Shown in pieces: positions 7,696 to 15,664 of a stretch of 29,527 nucleotides of DNA. The DNA lies in contig DATBLZ010000033.1 in the NCBI GenBank assembly GCA_036555065.1, positions 1 to 29,527 on the forward strand. Reading direction: 5' to 3'. Under the pieces are notes generated by a model that worked only from the letters and a program-made list of their open reading frames with translations, made no database searches and had not been told where the DNA came from. Both the position numbers and the translations under genes were made by a program. Position 1 is the stretch's first letter. Each line of letters begins with the position of its first letter. Origin of the DNA: DATBLZ01 sp036555065 (GTDB lineage Bacteria > Pseudomonadota > Gammaproteobacteria > Steroidobacterales > Rariloculaceae).

Positions 7696-9087
7696 TTACG
7701 TCTCTACCCTGACGAGCTGGAGCTCGGCGCCCGGCGAGCCGATGCGGATCACGTCGGCCGGACGCAGGATCTCCTGACCGGAAATTCGTTTCTCGTTGAC
7801 GAAAGTGCCGTAGCTGCTGAGGTCGCGAACGACGAGCTCCCCGTCGGCAAGCGCGATCTCGCAATGCGAACGCGACACACCGCTCGATTGGTCGTCGATG
7901 ACGAGCACCTGGCGATCGTCGACGTGTGCGCGCCCGATGAGCAAACCCTCGCCGTTGATCCGATAAGCGATTCCCCGATAGACGACGTGCGTCGGCCGCG
8001 TGGTCTTCACGGTCTCGCGTTCAGGCGCAGGCACCGGAGATGCGACGGTGGACGCCGGCGTGACCGCTTCGGCAGGAGCCTCGCGCCAGGCCAAGCGGCG
8101 TAGGAGCTTCACTTGCCCTCCGGCAGGTAGCTTGTCGACGGCAGCAAGCACCGCACGCGCCGCGTGGCCGACCTCGTGGACGATCACGACGGTATCGTCG
8201 AGCCGCGCGAGCTCCGCGGCGAGTCCCGGTTGCCGCGCGAGCCGGTCGCTGACCTGCACGGCGAGCGCAGCGCGCGGCTCACGCGCTTGGGCGATGAGCT
8301 GCACGAGCGCCTTGTAGGGGCCGACGGCAACGCCGAGCAAGCGGCTACGCTCGACGGTGACGCGAAACTCCTCGCCGTCAACCGGCAGCAACGCCTCGAT
8401 GCTCGCAGCGTCACGCAACTGCTCGAGCCACTGCGGCAACCGATCGTAGAGCGCCTGCTCGCTGTCGGCGCGATGGAACGGATCGAAGCGCGTCGCGAGC
8501 ACGAACATGTCTCTAATGCGTTTCGCAAAGAGATCATTGAGCTCGGCGATCCCGGTCTTGGCGAGGGTTTTTTCCTCGAGTGCGGTAGCTTCGTTATTCT
8601 CCTGGCGCAGCGGCGTGACGACGAAACGGTGGAGACCCGCGTTGACGTACAGGAGCTGACGACCGGGATACGGCCGAGTGCTCGCCGCGGCGGCGACATC
8701 GACCATGGCCCGAACCGGCATCCCGCATTCTTGGGTAAGCCCGAGCAGTAACCCGAGCCGCGTCTTGTCGTAATTGCCGGGCACGACGAGCACGACGTCG
8801 CTCGCCGCGCTCTTGAACTGCTCCCAAATGCGCGCGAGCTGCGCGAACGCGAGCTCGGCGCTGTTGCGAATGCCCGGGATTCCGCCCGTGCCGCTCTCGA
8901 GGCTCAGCTCCGCCCAATAGCGATTGCTGACGTTGCGCGGGCGCAGGCGCGCTTGCGCATACGCCGCCGCACCCGTGACGATCCCATCCTTCTCGACGAG
9001 CGCATAGCCGGGCTCGACGGCAAGCACGCGATCCGGTGCTGCGACCGTGATGCCGGCATCGTTGACTTCAATCGCGATCGTTGTCAC
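7696..9087 (-). CDS. Degenerate actin/Hsp70-like protein fused to a C-terminal FHA domain
   Basis: A 463-aa protein without signal peptide or membrane helix. The C-terminal ~98 residues are a canonical forkhead-associated phosphothreonine-binding domain: LLIGRAHVDD, then VSRSHCEI (the Ser and His that contact the FHA core), and GTFVNEKRI. The N-terminal ~200 residues look like an Hsp70/actin-fold half: a start strand IAIEVNDAGITV and VVLVVPGNYDKTRLGLLLG, comparable to the AVITVPAYF strand of DnaK. The usual DLGTT phosphate loop is absent, so ATPase activity is doubtful. The start is GTG 9087. It sits between a small exported protein and the VWA genes, and is the obvious phospho-reader for the kinase encoded upstream in the same block. 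Confidence 0.85.
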   Translation of the reverse strand: MTTIAIEVNDAGITVAAPDRVLAVEPGYALVEKDGIVTGAAAYAQARLRPRNVSNRYWAELSLESGTGGIPGIRNSAELAFAQLARIWEQFKSAASDVVLVVPGNYDKTRLGLLLGLTQECGMPVRAMVDVAAAASTRPYPGRQLLYVNAGLHRFVVTPLRQENNEATALEEKTLAKTGIAELNDLFAKRIRDMFVLATRFDPFHRADSEQALYDRLPQWLEQLRDAASIEALLPVDGEEFRVTVERSRLLGVAVGPYKALVQLIAQAREPRAALAVQVSDRLARQPGLAAELARLDDTVVIVHEVGHAARAVLAAVDKLPAGGQVKLLRRLAWREAPAEAVTPASTVASPVPAPERETVKTTRPTHVVYRGIAYRINGEGLLIGRAHVDDRQVLVIDDQSSGVSRSHCEIALADGELVVRDLSSYGTFVNEKRISGQEILRPADVIRIGSPGAELQLVRVET

Positions 9088-9135
9088 AGACCTACGTGCT
9101 CCCTGCAGTTCGCGGCCGCCGCGCCCCGGATTCCT

Positions 9136-9387
9136 CTATATGTCGACGGGAAACGTGACTTCCTCATCGGCGCGAATTTCCTCGGTAGGAATGAACTCGT
9201 CGTCTGCGGCCCGGTTCGTGTCGGCGTCCTGGTCCTGGTCCTGGGCGGGCGGCGGCGCCGGCGCGGGCTCCTGGCTCGCGGGCGGCGGCGCAGCTTGATC
9301 CGGATCTCGATCTTGAGCGACCGTCCGGGCCGTCGCGAGGGCCATCGCGGCCAGCAGCCATACGGTTCGTGGTCTCATAACGCTCAT
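9136..9387 (-). CDS. Small exported Pro/Asp-rich protein
   Basis: An 83-aa product with a signal peptide (MRPRTVWLLAAMALATARTVA then QD). The rest is a low-complexity tail rich in Pro, Ala, Gln and Asp, ending acidic (EEIRADEEVTFPVDI). The ATG at 9387 has GGAG 6 nt upstream; the internal ATG 9378 would also work. It lies 14 nt after the PEGA/SUMF1 gene and 48 nt before the actin-like/FHA gene on the same strand, so it belongs to the block. No known family is recognised. Predicted periplasmic and unstructured, perhaps an adaptor. Confidence 0.7.
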   Translation of the reverse strand: MSVMRPRTVWLLAAMALATARTVAQDRDPDQAAPPPASQEPAPAPPPAQDQDQDADTNRAADDEFIPTEEIRADEEVTFPVDI

Positions 9388-9401
9388 AGCATACTCCGCC
9401 G

Positions 9402-11828
9402 CTATTCGAGATTGCGGGCGATTCGAAAACCCACGTCCTCGCGCCCCTCGGAGCTGTAATTTCGGTACGCGAGCCGCAGATCCGTGACGCTCGCGCTGCG
9501 CCAGCTCGGCCCTTGCAGCACGTGGAAACCCCCGGTCTCCGGTCCCAACGGATCGACGGTGACGCCTTCCGGCGGCGTGGTCACGCTGATCTCGTAGAAA
9601 TCCTGGACCCATTCGGCGACGTTGCCGCCGAGATCGAAGATGCCGACGGGATTCGCCGCGAAGCTGCCGACGGGAGCCGACACGGCAAACCCGTCCGTAT
9701 AAATTACGAGCGTCGTCGGTAAAACCTCCGCCGCTGCGATGTCGGCGAAGTTGTCGGTTCGGTCCGGCGGGGGCAACGCGTTGCCCCAGGGGTAAACGAT
9801 CGGCGCGTCGCGCCCCGCCGCGCGCGCTGCCCACGACCATTCGGCCTCGGTCGGGAGTCGATACCCGTTGCGCAGAGGCCGAAACGGCTTGATCGGCTCG
9901 GAGGTCGTGTCGTACACCGGCTGCAAGCCATCTTCGATGCTGAGCCAGTTCATGAATCGCGCCACGTCCTCCCACTCGACGCGCACGACGGGTTGATCGT
10001 CGCCGTTCAAGGCTTGCCCGCTGAAAGTCCCCGAGTCGTGGGCGGCTTCGAATTTACGAAACTCGGCGTTCGTGACTTCGTGCACGCCGAGATAGAACGC
10101 GCGGCTGATTTCGACATCGTGCGCAACCTCGTTGGGCCGGAACCCTTGCGAGCCGCGCGCCGAGCCCATTCTGAAGCGCCCGGCCGGAATGATCTTGAGC
10201 TCCTGGCCGAGCGACGTCGTGATCGTCCGCGGATACCCGCCGCCCGAGGTCGTATCGAGCTCTTCGAGCTCGAACATCTCGGCCTGCAGGAAACCCGGCC
10301 GCGGTGTGATCTCGATGGCTTGCGGCGCGTAACCCGCGAGCCGCACTTCGAGCTCGTGGCCGATCGCCATCAGGTTGAGCCGGGCTGGCGTCACACCGAC
10401 GAGCCGATCGTCGACCCAGATCTCGGCGTTCGCCGGATTGCTCTGCACATCGACTTCACCGAACTGCCCCACGAGCTCGATCTCGAGCGTGCGGCCGCTG
10501 TCGGCGGCGACGGAGAGCTCGCGGCGCACGGTGTCGTAGCCGGGCTTCGTGATCGCAATTTCGTGGGCGCGTCCCGGCGCGAGACGCAATTGCAACGGCG
10601 TTCGCCCGCGGAACGTCCCATCGACGCTCACGGCCGCATCGGCCGGCACCGTCGTCAACTGCACGCGCCCGTCGGCCGCGACGAGCCGCACCGGCGGCAG
10701 CGTTTGGGGCTCGTTCGCAACGACTGTGACGCGCTGTTGCCAAGCGTTGTAGCCGCTGAGCGTGAGCTCGACGTCACGAAAACCGGCGGCGAGCTCGAGC
10801 GCGGCGGGCGTCGTGCCTGCGGGTGCGCCGTCGACGGAAACGCTCGCGCCCGCGGGCTCCGAGGCGACGGTGACGAGCGCCCAGTTCGGCGTCAACGTCG
10901 GCGTCAACGTTTGGCGCTCGTTGCCGCCCGTGACGACGAGCTCGAGCACCTGCGACAAGAATCGCTCGGCCGAGAACTCGACCTGGTGCGTCCCGGGAAT
11001 GATCTCGACGTCGACGAGCGGCGTCGTGCCGAGGAGATTGCCGTCGACTTTCACCTGCGCCCCGACCTCGGGTGCCGTCGCGAGCGTGACGAGGCCCGGG
11101 AGCTTCGTCAGGGTCAACCGGAACGTTTGATTCGACTCCGCGCCCACTTCTATACGCGTATCGAGCGGATAGTAGCCGGCGAGCTCGGCTCTGACGACAT
11201 GCGAGCCGGACCGCAGCAAATGCCGATCGCCGACACCGAGCTTGAACAGCGTCCGCGGCAGCGTGTAGGAATCGACCGGCGGCTCGAAAACGATCGCCAC
11301 CGACTTCGCCGTAAAAGCGAACCACGCAACGATGACGAAAATCGCGGCCACACTCGCCACTATCACCGTGGTCTTGCTCACGCGGCGCTTTTCGCCGCGG
11401 TCCGTACCGACTGAACGGCGAAAGGCGACGGGCGCGATCTCCATCTCGGCGCTCGCGCGCGCGACCTCCTCGAGATCCGGCGGCGCGGTATCGCCGGCCG
11501 TGACCCGCGCTTCGATCGACAAGGTCAGGCGTCCGCCGCGCAGCGCGCATTTGAGCCGCGCGCTGTCGAGGGCGATGACGTTGCCGTCCTGAATTCGCCG
11601 CGATCCGCGTAGGGGCTGCCCGTCGAGCCGCGCGTTCTCCGTCTGCTTGCCGGGCTGCGCGAAAAACACGCCGTCGAGCTGGCCGATCTGCACGACGCCG
11701 GTCACGCCCGCCAGGCGGATGTCGGCGCCCTGCGTGTCGCCGATGACGATCGGCAGCGCCGCGGCCGCGAAATGCCGCGTGTGTCCGGACTCCTCGGTGG
11801 CGAGCACCCAATCGGCGGCGGTCGTCAT
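9402..11828 (-). CDS. Membrane protein: divergent FHA, PEGA repeats, SUMF1/FGE-like domain
   Basis: An 808-aa multidomain protein. Residues ~5-105 resemble an FHA fold (LPIVIGDTQGADIRLAG) without the usual Ser/His binding motif. One transmembrane helix spans ~152-174. Residues ~178-520 hold four clear PEGA-type repeats, each with a VDG/VDD turn (262, 333, 403, 473), plus a weaker first copy. Residues ~540-808 are a formylglycine-generating-enzyme (SUMF1) domain: IPAGRFRMGSARG, YLGVHEVTNAEF, YRLPTEAEWSWAAR, GGNVAEWVQDFY and a C-terminal GFRIARN. No cysteine occurs in that domain, so formylglycine chemistry is unlikely. Start ATG 11828 overlaps the TPR gene stop (ATGA). Topology puts the FHA-like part in the cytoplasm and PEGA/SUMF1 in the periplasm, so it could carry a signal across the inner membrane. 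Confidence 0.9.
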   Translation of the reverse strand: MTTAADWVLATEESGHTRHFAAAALPIVIGDTQGADIRLAGVTGVVQIGQLDGVFFAQPGKQTENARLDGQPLRGSRRIQDGNVIALDSARLKCALRGGRLTLSIEARVTAGDTAPPDLEEVARASAEMEIAPVAFRRSVGTDRGEKRRVSKTTVIVASVAAIFVIVAWFAFTAKSVAIVFEPPVDSYTLPRTLFKLGVGDRHLLRSGSHVVRAELAGYYPLDTRIEVGAESNQTFRLTLTKLPGLVTLATAPEVGAQVKVDGNLLGTTPLVDVEIIPGTHQVEFSAERFLSQVLELVVTGGNERQTLTPTLTPNWALVTVASEPAGASVSVDGAPAGTTPAALELAAGFRDVELTLSGYNAWQQRVTVVANEPQTLPPVRLVAADGRVQLTTVPADAAVSVDGTFRGRTPLQLRLAPGRAHEIAITKPGYDTVRRELSVAADSGRTLEIELVGQFGEVDVQSNPANAEIWVDDRLVGVTPARLNLMAIGHELEVRLAGYAPQAIEITPRPGFLQAEMFELEELDTTSGGGYPRTITTSLGQELKIIPAGRFRMGSARGSQGFRPNEVAHDVEISRAFYLGVHEVTNAEFRKFEAAHDSGTFSGQALNGDDQPVVRVEWEDVARFMNWLSIEDGLQPVYDTTSEPIKPFRPLRNGYRLPTEAEWSWAARAAGRDAPIVYPWGNALPPPDRTDNFADIAAAEVLPTTLVIYTDGFAVSAPVGSFAANPVGIFDLGGNVAEWVQDFYEISVTTPPEGVTVDPLGPETGGFHVLQGPSWRSASVTDLRLAYRNYSSEGREDVGFRIARNLE

Positions 11829-13348
11829 GCGATCGGCTCGGTGCAAACGACGTTAATCGGTGGCAACGTCCTACCGGGCAACACCGTGAACGTTGCGCGA
11901 ACGTCGCGGTACCCGTCGCGGCTGCCGATCGCGGTGTACGTGCCGGGGCGCACCTGAAGCGCCTTGGTCGCGAAAACGCCGAGCTGCCCGACGCGATAGA
12001 CCGTCACTTCGGTAAGCTCGTCGGACGTGAGCTCGACGGTCACGGGTGTCGATGCGAGGCGTATCAGGTCATCGAGGCGCGCGAGCTGCCCCGCTATGCG
12101 CGACTCCGGCGTCGCGACCGCGCGTGCTTGATCCGCGAGCCGGCCCGCATCGGCGAGAACGCTGTCGGTGAAAAGCAAATTCGGGTTGGCGAACAAGTTC
12201 TCGAGCTTGATATCGAGATCGGAGCGCGCGCGCGCGCGCTCGAGGCCGACGCGCGCGAAATCGAGCGTCGAATCGGTGGCCAGGGCCGCTTCGTAAACAT
12301 CGATCGCTTCGGGCCACATCTCGCGGCGCTCGAATGCAAGAGCGCGCGCTTCGGCGAGCGCTATCGTATCGAGCTTCTGCCCTTGCTCGGCCTGCGCCAA
12401 CCCATCGGCAGCCGACTTCGACGCAGGCGCCAGCGCGAGCGCGGCTTCGAAGTGCTTGCGTGCCTCGACGAACTCCTCTTCTGCGAGCGCAGCGTAGCCG
12501 AGCGAGAGCAACGACTCGAGCCGCTGGTTGGCGAGCGCGGCGTTGATCTCCTCGAGGGCTCTCCGGGCCGGCGCCCATTCGGAATCGAGCTTGAGAACTT
12601 CGCGATAAAGGTCGGCCGCTTCCTCGAGCGACTGCTGACGCCGGAGCTCCTCGGCACGCGTCACGAGCGCAAGCGCCTCCGGTAGGCGCTCGGCGCGCGT
12701 CCGGCCCGCGAGCGCTTCGGCATTATTGGGCTCGATGCTGAGCACGAGGTCGTATTGCTCGCGCGCAAGCTCCGCGTTGCCGGCGCCAAGTGCTTGCCGC
12801 GCGGACGCGAGCGCGCTCGCGAGAATTTGCTCCGCACGCGCGTTCAACGCCGCCCCTGCGGCGAGTGCTTTCGCATACGAGGCGACGGCGAGCGCAAACC
12901 TCTCGGCGAGCAGCGCCTGATCGCTCGCGCGCCCGAGCTCGTCGTACTCCGTCCACTCGGCTCCACCCCAGCGCGCCGCCGAGAGGGCCTCGAGGCGGCT
13001 CCGTTGCTGCAAGAGCTCCGTGAGCTGCGACTCCGCACGTGTTTTGAGCGCCGCAAGCTCCTCGTCGCTGAGCGCCGGCTCCGCGGGCTCGGCCTCGGCC
13101 GGCGGCGGCTCGGGAGCCGCTGCCACGGGCGCGGGAGTGTCTTCCTTGACCCAGCGCGGCAGCGCGAAAAACACGATGCCGAGAAGAACGAGCAGCACGA
13201 CTGCGGCGCCGGCGGCGATGAGCGGTCCGAATCGGGACGATTTCGCTTCTGCAGGGCGCTGCCTCGACTCGGCTGCGGGAGCGCCGAAGCCGGGTTTGAT
13301 CGCGACGATGTCTTCGTCGTCTCGCGGGTGGTGGGTGTCGTTCGTCAC
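11825..13348 (-). CDS. Inner-membrane TPR protein with C-terminal PEGA-like domain
   Basis: A 507-aa protein with a cytoplasmic N-terminal tail (~1-40), a transmembrane helix (~42-63), a Pro/Ala/Glu-rich spacer (~70-95), then helical repeats to ~415. At least three units look like tetratricopeptide repeats, e.g. around YDLVLSIEPNNAEALAG, ADLYREVLKLDSEWAPAR and HFEAALALAPASKSAADG. The last ~80 residues form a beta-rich module ending in TFTVLPGRTLPPINVVC, similar in feel to the PEGA repeats of the next gene. Start GTG 13348 overlaps the kinase stop (GTGA); its stop overlaps the next ATG. The periplasmic TPR array probably scaffolds other block members. Exact partner unknown. Confidence 0.85.
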   Translation of the reverse strand: MTNDTHHPRDDEDIVAIKPGFGAPAAESRQRPAEAKSSRFGPLIAAGAAVVLLVLLGIVFFALPRWVKEDTPAPVAAAPEPPPAEAEPAEPALSDEELAALKTRAESQLTELLQQRSRLEALSAARWGGAEWTEYDELGRASDQALLAERFALAVASYAKALAAGAALNARAEQILASALASARQALGAGNAELAREQYDLVLSIEPNNAEALAGRTRAERLPEALALVTRAEELRRQQSLEEAADLYREVLKLDSEWAPARRALEEINAALANQRLESLLSLGYAALAEEEFVEARKHFEAALALAPASKSAADGLAQAEQGQKLDTIALAEARALAFERREMWPEAIDVYEAALATDSTLDFARVGLERARARSDLDIKLENLFANPNLLFTDSVLADAGRLADQARAVATPESRIAGQLARLDDLIRLASTPVTVELTSDELTEVTVYRVGQLGVFATKALQVRPGTYTAIGSRDGYRDVRATFTVLPGRTLPPINVVCTEPIA

Positions 13349-14193
13349 TGGCGCGCGGATTCCTCGGTCAGCGCCGATTTTAAGCCATCCCGAAACGCCC
13401 GCATGCCGCCCGCTTCGGCGCCGTGCTTCGCGTGTAGGACGCCCTGCACCTGCGCTTCGAGCGCCGCGAGCATGGGCCGCTTGCGGAGGTCCGGCACGAG
13501 CGGCGGTGCAGCAACGCGCCGCGGCCGTACGGGCTCCGCGCCGAACGGCAAGCGCCCGGCCATGAGCTCATAAAGGAGCACGGCGAAAGCGAACACATCG
13601 TCGGCCGGGGATATCGTTCCCGAGTCCGCAAAGCGATGCTCGGCAGTCGTGCTGCCGACCGTTCGCGGCGACCCGATCTCGGCCGCGGATCCGAAATCGA
13701 TGAGCCGTGCGTGACCCGCGGAATCAACGCGAACATTTCGCGCTTTGACGTCACGGTGCACGACTGATCGCGCGTGGAGATACGCCAGCGCTTCCGCAAC
13801 CTCGGCCAAAGGGCGGAGCCAATGGCGCGGCGCGGCGCCGGCCAGGCTCACGAGGTCGCCGCCGTCGATATATTCCGCGACGAGCGCCGTGTGGAGCGCA
13901 GCGTCGATCCACGCAAGCGGGCGCAGGATCGCCGCGTGCTCGAGTCGAGCGAGCCACGCGTGCTCGGCACGCAAACGTGCTCGCGCTTCCGGACCCGACC
14001 TCGCGAGCTTGACGGCGACGCGTGCGCCGTCGGAATCTCGCGCTCGCCAAACTTCGGCGTGTGCGCTCGCGTGCACGCGATCCTCGAGCACGAATCGTCC
14101 GCCGACGGTTCCGCCGGATTGCTGGGATCGGGATACGCCGGCGCGCGCGGCCGGCACGCGATCAGACGCCGCTGGCCGAGCCTCCGCTCGCAT
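13345..14193 (-). CDS. Soluble Ser/Thr protein kinase with degenerate glycine loop
   Basis: A Hanks-type kinase of about 282 aa. Catalytic elements: VAVK (K62), helix-C Glu about 77, HRDVKARN (D149, N153), DFG (D166) and a short activation segment ending TAEHRF. The P-loop reads RVHASAHAEVW, lacking the usual GxGxxG glycines, but the rest is intact, so activity is plausible. There is no transmembrane helix or sensor domain, unlike PknB-type receptors. ATG 14193 (weak GAGAG upstream) overlaps the upstream lipoprotein gene by 32 nt; GTG 14157 is an alternative just past that stop. Natural substrates would be block proteins read by the FHA domain encoded at 7696-9087. No PP2C-type phosphatase gene is seen in the window. 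Confidence 0.88.
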   Translation of the reverse strand: MRAEARPAASDRVPAARAGVSRSQQSGGTVGGRFVLEDRVHASAHAEVWRARDSDGARVAVKLARSGPEARARLRAEHAWLARLEHAAILRPLAWIDAALHTALVAEYIDGGDLVSLAGAAPRHWLRPLAEVAEALAYLHARSVVHRDVKARNVRVDSAGHARLIDFGSAAEIGSPRTVGSTTAEHRFADSGTISPADDVFAFAVLLYELMAGRLPFGAEPVRPRRVAAPPLVPDLRKRPMLAALEAQVQGVLHAKHGAEAGGMRAFRDGLKSALTEESARQ

Positions 14194-15664
14194 CGGCGCT
14201 CTCAAGCTGCACTCCCGCTGGTTCCGTGGCCGGGGTCGCGGGCGCGGACGAGCCGTCGTTATTCGGTTGCGGCGTCGTCTCGGCCGCATCTGCAGGCGTT
14301 TCTTCGGTTGCCGGTGCAGGCACCGCAGTCGCGTCGCCCGGCGCGGCCGTCGTGGTCGCGTCGGCCGGCACCTCTGCTCCCGCTCCCGTCGCTGCGTCTT
14401 CGACCGCAGGCACGGGCTCGGGCTCCGCGTAAATCTCGACGTCCTCAGGAACGAATCCGGTCTCGCTGATGTAGAGCTGCTTCAGCAGATCCTGCCACTC
14501 GGCGTACTGCACGGCCGCCGTGCCCGTGAGGCGGTGCTGCACGCCGGCGACCTCGACGACGAGCGGCGTGACTTCGTCCTCGAAGCTCGTCGAAAGCTCC
14601 TCGAGCGTCTCGATATGCAGCTGCTTCTCTTGCTTGCGCACTGCGTTCGATTGCAGCAGATCCACGCCGACGTACATCGTGGCGTCACGGATGAGACGAT
14701 TCGAGAAGCTGTCGTTGTCGGAATCCGCGCCGTAGACGATCGAGGCGAGAATCGTCGCAATGCCGATGCCCGTGCGCCAACGCGCGCTGCGCGTGAGCTC
14801 GCGGATCGCGATCGCTTCCTCGCGGGCGTACTCGCGCCAGCTGTCGTAAGAATCCGTGGCGTCGACGGCGAACTTCTCGTAGTGCTGATCCAATGTCGCG
14901 AAAAAGAGCTGCTCGCGCTGGCGCGCCTGTTGCGTACGTACGAACTGCGGGTCGTCCGCGGCAGGCAAACGCACGGCCTCGAAGGTGCCGTCGCGATCTT
15001 CCTCGACGTATCCGGCGAACGCCTCGGGGCTGAGATTGCCCGCGTACTTGAGCGAGCTCACTGTCCTAATTTGGCGCGTGTCGCCGGCCGAAAGGTCCTC
15101 GCGCGCCGCGGCCAAATCGTTCGCGATCGAATTGAAGACGTCCTGATAGGGATCGAGATCGGGGTATCGCTGCCGATTGAAAGCGCCTGCGGCCGTCTCG
15201 AGCTCGTAGGGCTTGTCGAGCCACACGCGACCCGTGCCGTCGACGGCCTTCACCGTCAAACGAACGTAATCGCCGTCGGAATGGAGGATGCGCGCCGATA
15301 CGTTGAGGTCGGCCGCGGGCGATGATTTCGGCGTCACCCAAACGGCGCCCCAATTGCCGCTCTTCTGCATGGCATCGCGCAGCTCCACGGCCATGTAGTA
15401 GGACTCGGTGCGCCGGATGTGAACGAACGTGCCGTCCTTGAGCAGCTCCTCGAGCACGTCCTTGTCGATTTCGCCCTCGGGCACACCGGGGTCGAACACG
15501 ACGACGCCGACGTCGAGCAGCTGATCCTCAGGAATCGTTTCTTGCGCCGGAACGAGCGGAACCGTGTGCGCAACTACGACCTCGGATGTCGTGCAGCCCG
15601 ACAACGCTCCACAGGCGAGTATCGAGAATGCTAACAGTCGTAACATGAGTCTCACGAGTGTCAC
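14162..15664 (-). CDS. Large lipoprotein of unknown family
   Basis: A 500-aa exported lipoprotein with a hydrophobic leader and lipobox LSGC (C24). The mature N-terminal half is a mixed alpha/beta domain (VGVVVFDPGVPEG; VRLTVKAVDGTGRVWLDKPYE) with features of periplasmic or outer-membrane assembly lipoproteins. A hydrophobic stretch (TGIGIATILASIVYGA) occurs near residue 290-310, and the C-terminal ~90 residues are Ala/Pro/Thr-rich and disordered-looking. GTG 15664 overlaps the stop of the preceding lipoprotein gene (GTGA); ATG 15646 still leaves a usable signal peptide and is an alternative. I do not recognise the family. Second gene of the block. Confidence 0.82.
   Translation of the reverse strand: MTLVRLMLRLLAFSILACGALSGCTTSEVVVAHTVPLVPAQETIPEDQLLDVGVVVFDPGVPEGEIDKDVLEELLKDGTFVHIRRTESYYMAVELRDAMQKSGNWGAVWVTPKSSPAADLNVSARILHSDGDYVRLTVKAVDGTGRVWLDKPYELETAAGAFNRQRYPDLDPYQDVFNSIANDLAAAREDLSAGDTRQIRTVSSLKYAGNLSPEAFAGYVEEDRDGTFEAVRLPAADDPQFVRTQQARQREQLFFATLDQHYEKFAVDATDSYDSWREYAREEAIAIRELTRSARWRTGIGIATILASIVYGADSDNDSFSNRLIRDATMYVGVDLLQSNAVRKQEKQLHIETLEELSTSFEDEVTPLVVEVAGVQHRLTGTAAVQYAEWQDLLKQLYISETGFVPEDVEIYAEPEPVPAVEDAATGAGAEVPADATTTAAPGDATAVPAPATEETPADAAETTPQPNNDGSSAPATPATEPAGVQLESADASGGSASGV

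Noticed and set aside
12229..12241. GC dinucleotide run in the TPR gene
   Set aside because: Short alternating GC tract consistent with Arg/Ala codons in a GC-rich genome; no further structure.
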